DNA of 64,000 nucleotides, from contig NZ_CP142884.1 in assembly GCF_040760075.1 (NCBI RefSeq), forward strand, positions 4,340,001 through 4,404,000. The letters are read 5' to 3'. Source of the DNA: Sphingobacterium sp. R2. GTDB lineage: Bacteria > Bacteroidota > Bacteroidia > Sphingobacteriales > Sphingobacteriaceae. Below, piece by piece: positions 62,670 through 64,000 of this stretch (the first letter of the stretch is position 1; each line of letters opens with the position of its first letter). The notes under the pieces are model-generated. The model was not told the origin of the DNA, ran no database searches, and saw nothing but the letters and a program-made list of their open reading frames with translations. The position numbers and the translations under genes are program-made.

Positions 62670-63446
62670 ATGCACAAAAGAACAATAGCAACATGCTTAA
62701 TGGCCCTGGCGCTATTTTCATGTACTTTTACGAACAAAGTTCCAAGTAATAGTAACGACATAGTTGTACCGACAGCCAAATTTGATTTCAAAGATACAAT
62801 ACCGAAAACAACCATTAAGGACACGTCACTGGCATTCCCTCAAATATTTGAGGGAAGTTTCGTTAAGGCCACAAAAGTAGCACAATTCGGCACCGAAATA
62901 ACTTTTGATAAGATAGCTTTAGGAAATTTAAAGGTATCATCAGGCAAGATTATTGCAACTGATCCCGTTACCTTAGGAGATGCAATAGCTTTCAGCGAAA
63001 ATTTCCCTCTTGGTGAGTTTCCCGTAGAATTGGCAATGGCAATTATCAACGCCAATAACGATCGAAGGGTCGCATTTGCACGAGTAAAATTCTCAGATGA
63101 GCCCATCCGAAAATGGGAGTTTGCCTTATTACCTGAACAGAATCCAATCCCGCTAAAATCCAAAGAAATCTATGGCTACGGAGTAGATTCAGGACTAGGT
63201 CTTTTCGTTGATCAAGCAGCAAAAAATAGTCTGGATAAGCTGCTCGACAAAAACTGGGACAATATGTTCTCCGAAAAATTCGAGGATTATTTAAATTACA
63301 GTTTTCAAAATCAAAATGCCTTCTTTTTCTCCACGGGGTTTGGAGATGGGTTTTATGCTACTTACATTGGGAGAGACAGTGCAGGTAAAATTTGTCAACT
63401 ATTGACTGACTTTGATATTGTTCTGTGGCGGAATGTTGCAAAATAA
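62670..63446 (+). CDS. DUF4241-like lipoprotein
   Basis: MHKRTIATCLMALALFSC is a lipoprotein signal peptide. The mature part shows the DUF4241 pattern: ELAMAIINANNDRRVAFARV, YGYGVDSGLGLFVD and FFFSTGFGDGFYATYIG. DUF4241 proteins are associated with polymorphic-toxin immunity; here a periplasmic lipoprotein version. 258 residues, intact. Confidence 0.75.
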   Translation: MHKRTIATCLMALALFSCTFTNKVPSNSNDIVVPTAKFDFKDTIPKTTIKDTSLAFPQIFEGSFVKATKVAQFGTEITFDKIALGNLKVSSGKIIATDPVTLGDAIAFSENFPLGEFPVELAMAIINANNDRRVAFARVKFSDEPIRKWEFALLPEQNPIPLKSKEIYGYGVDSGLGLFVDQAAKNSLDKLLDKNWDNMFSEKFEDYLNYSFQNQNAFFFSTGFGDGFYATYIGRDSAGKICQLLTDFDIVLWRNVAK

Positions 63447-63664
63447 CGAAAGATGGAGCGTTTTATTTTTTTGCTGAGGAATCCATCCAAATTAAGCGCA
63501 TAAACATTAGCCTTATAATTAATGTTTTCTATATAAAGACCCCGCTAATTTTCAAGGTGGAGCATCATAAGGTGTAATAGTGGGAAGCTAGCCAGAACTC
63601 AAACAGTAAAACAATTTCGTTTTTGTTATTGCGACTGGCATTTAATTGACTAATATAATCTAAA

Positions 63665-63760
63665 ATGAAAATCCATCTTATTAGATACTTGCATAGAGAA
63701 TTTAGATACAATTATTTCAACAGTTACATCTGCAATGTTGAATACATAGAAACCCAATAG
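63665..63760 (+). pseudogene. Metallophosphoesterase, copy 3 (N-terminal scrap)
   Basis: MKIHLIRYLHREFRYNYFN corresponds to MKIHIISDLHREFGYNDIN of the intact copy, with the motif I Asp already lost (RYLHR for SDLHR). It stops after 31 codons. 63447-63664 shows no gene. Confidence 0.75.
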
Positions 63761-63766
63761 CGAACC

Positions 63767-64000
63767 TTAGAGTTTTTCGACTTCTTCGACTGAAAGCCCT
63801 GTGCCTTTAGCAATATCAGCTATAGGTAGCCCCATTTCCTTAAATGCTTTAGCAGTCTCAAGAGCTTTTTTGCGTTCCCCTTCTGCTAGTCCTTTGGCTT
63901 TACCTTCTGCTAGTCCTTTGGCTTTACCTTCTGCTAGTCCTTTAGCGAGACCTTTAGCGTGACCTTCCGCTAGACCTGTAGCATGACCTAAAGCTTCTCC
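63767..64000 (-). CDS. Rpn/PD-(D/E)xK-type transposase-like protein, C-terminal part (runs off window)
   Basis: The minus strand gives 77 codons ending MGLPIADIAKGTGLSVEEVE, then KL, preceded by a tandem GLAEGKAK repeat and ERKKALETAKAFKE. This is the C-terminal end of Rpn-family recombination-promoting nucleases (PD-(D/E)xK transposase-like), which carry such repeats before a small helix-turn-helix. The nuclease domain lies beyond the window. Confidence 0.75.
   Translation of the reverse strand, partial: GEALGHATGLAEGHAKGLAKGLAEGKAKGLAEGKAKGLAEGERKKALETAKAFKEMGLPIADIAKGTGLSVEEVEKL
63879..63950. repeat. 24-bp tandem repeat inside the Rpn-like gene
   Basis: Three direct copies of the 24-base unit (starting CCTTCTGCTAGTCC) at 63879, 63903 and 63927, the third with some changes, and a degenerate one beyond. 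Each encodes GLAEGKAK on the minus strand. The length can vary by slippage without loss of frame. Confidence 0.8.

Noticed and set aside
1-64000. CRISPR arrays, tRNA or rRNA genes
   Set aside because: No regularly spaced repeats of 25-40 bp and no tRNA or rRNA segments were noticed. Short structured RNAs could be missed by eye.

Overview
The window looks like an accessory, genomic-island stretch of a Bacteroidota chromosome, most likely a Sphingobacteriaceae relative (Sphingobacterium or Pedobacter type). The reasons are the SusC/SusD pair with a TlpA-like thioredoxin, many lipoproteins with SPII signals, a low-GC AT-rich background, almost no Shine-Dalgarno use, and many gene families typical of that phylum (BT4734-like primase domain, DUF6705-, DUF6934- and DUF6896-like proteins). 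No database search was run; family names come from motifs read in the translations.

Layout. 1-6.6 kb is ordinary metabolism: a four-gene minus-strand locus (small protein, TlpA-like thioredoxin, SusC-like, SusD-like). 7-30 kb is a defence island mixed with insertion sequences. It holds an XRE-type regulator, a broken HEPN-like gene, a RelA/SpoT-domain alarmone synthetase, an IS256 element, a GIY-YIG-like protein, an IS3 element, a class III nucleotide cyclase next to a one-TM protein (Pycsar-like arrangement), a second IS3 element set among IS110 and IS21 scraps, and then a long co-directional minus-strand block. That block, in transcription order, is RdrA ATPase and RdrB adenosine deaminase (RADAR), a BT4734/VirE_N-PriCT primase-like protein overlapping a reverse transcriptase, a Shedu-type DUF4263 nuclease, and AbiH.

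30-64 kb is a toxin/immunity cassette array in active decay. It has SUKH (SMI1/KNR4) immunity genes, a free-standing EF-Tu domain III-like protein, three metallophosphoesterase copies (one intact), DUF6896-, DUF4241- and TPR-type immunity candidates, a sce7725/sce7726 remnant, a helicase-nuclease, and two proteins with a shared double-glycine leader. One of these carries a HELKH zinc-peptidase toxin domain and follows a LicD-like membrane protein. A second, truncated LicD/effector/immunity set lies just downstream next to a solo IS256 end and a displaced copy of the same peptidase domain.

Dispersed repeats tie the array together: a 155-residue unknown protein family in four copies (two intact, each with a 31-bp palindrome three bases before the start codon), YbjQ-like remnants in three places, and a recurring roughly 120-bp non-coding repeat. 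The two points I think most worth following are the reverse transcriptase/primase-like gene pair inside the RADAR operon, and the duplicated LicD plus double-glycine-leader effector module.
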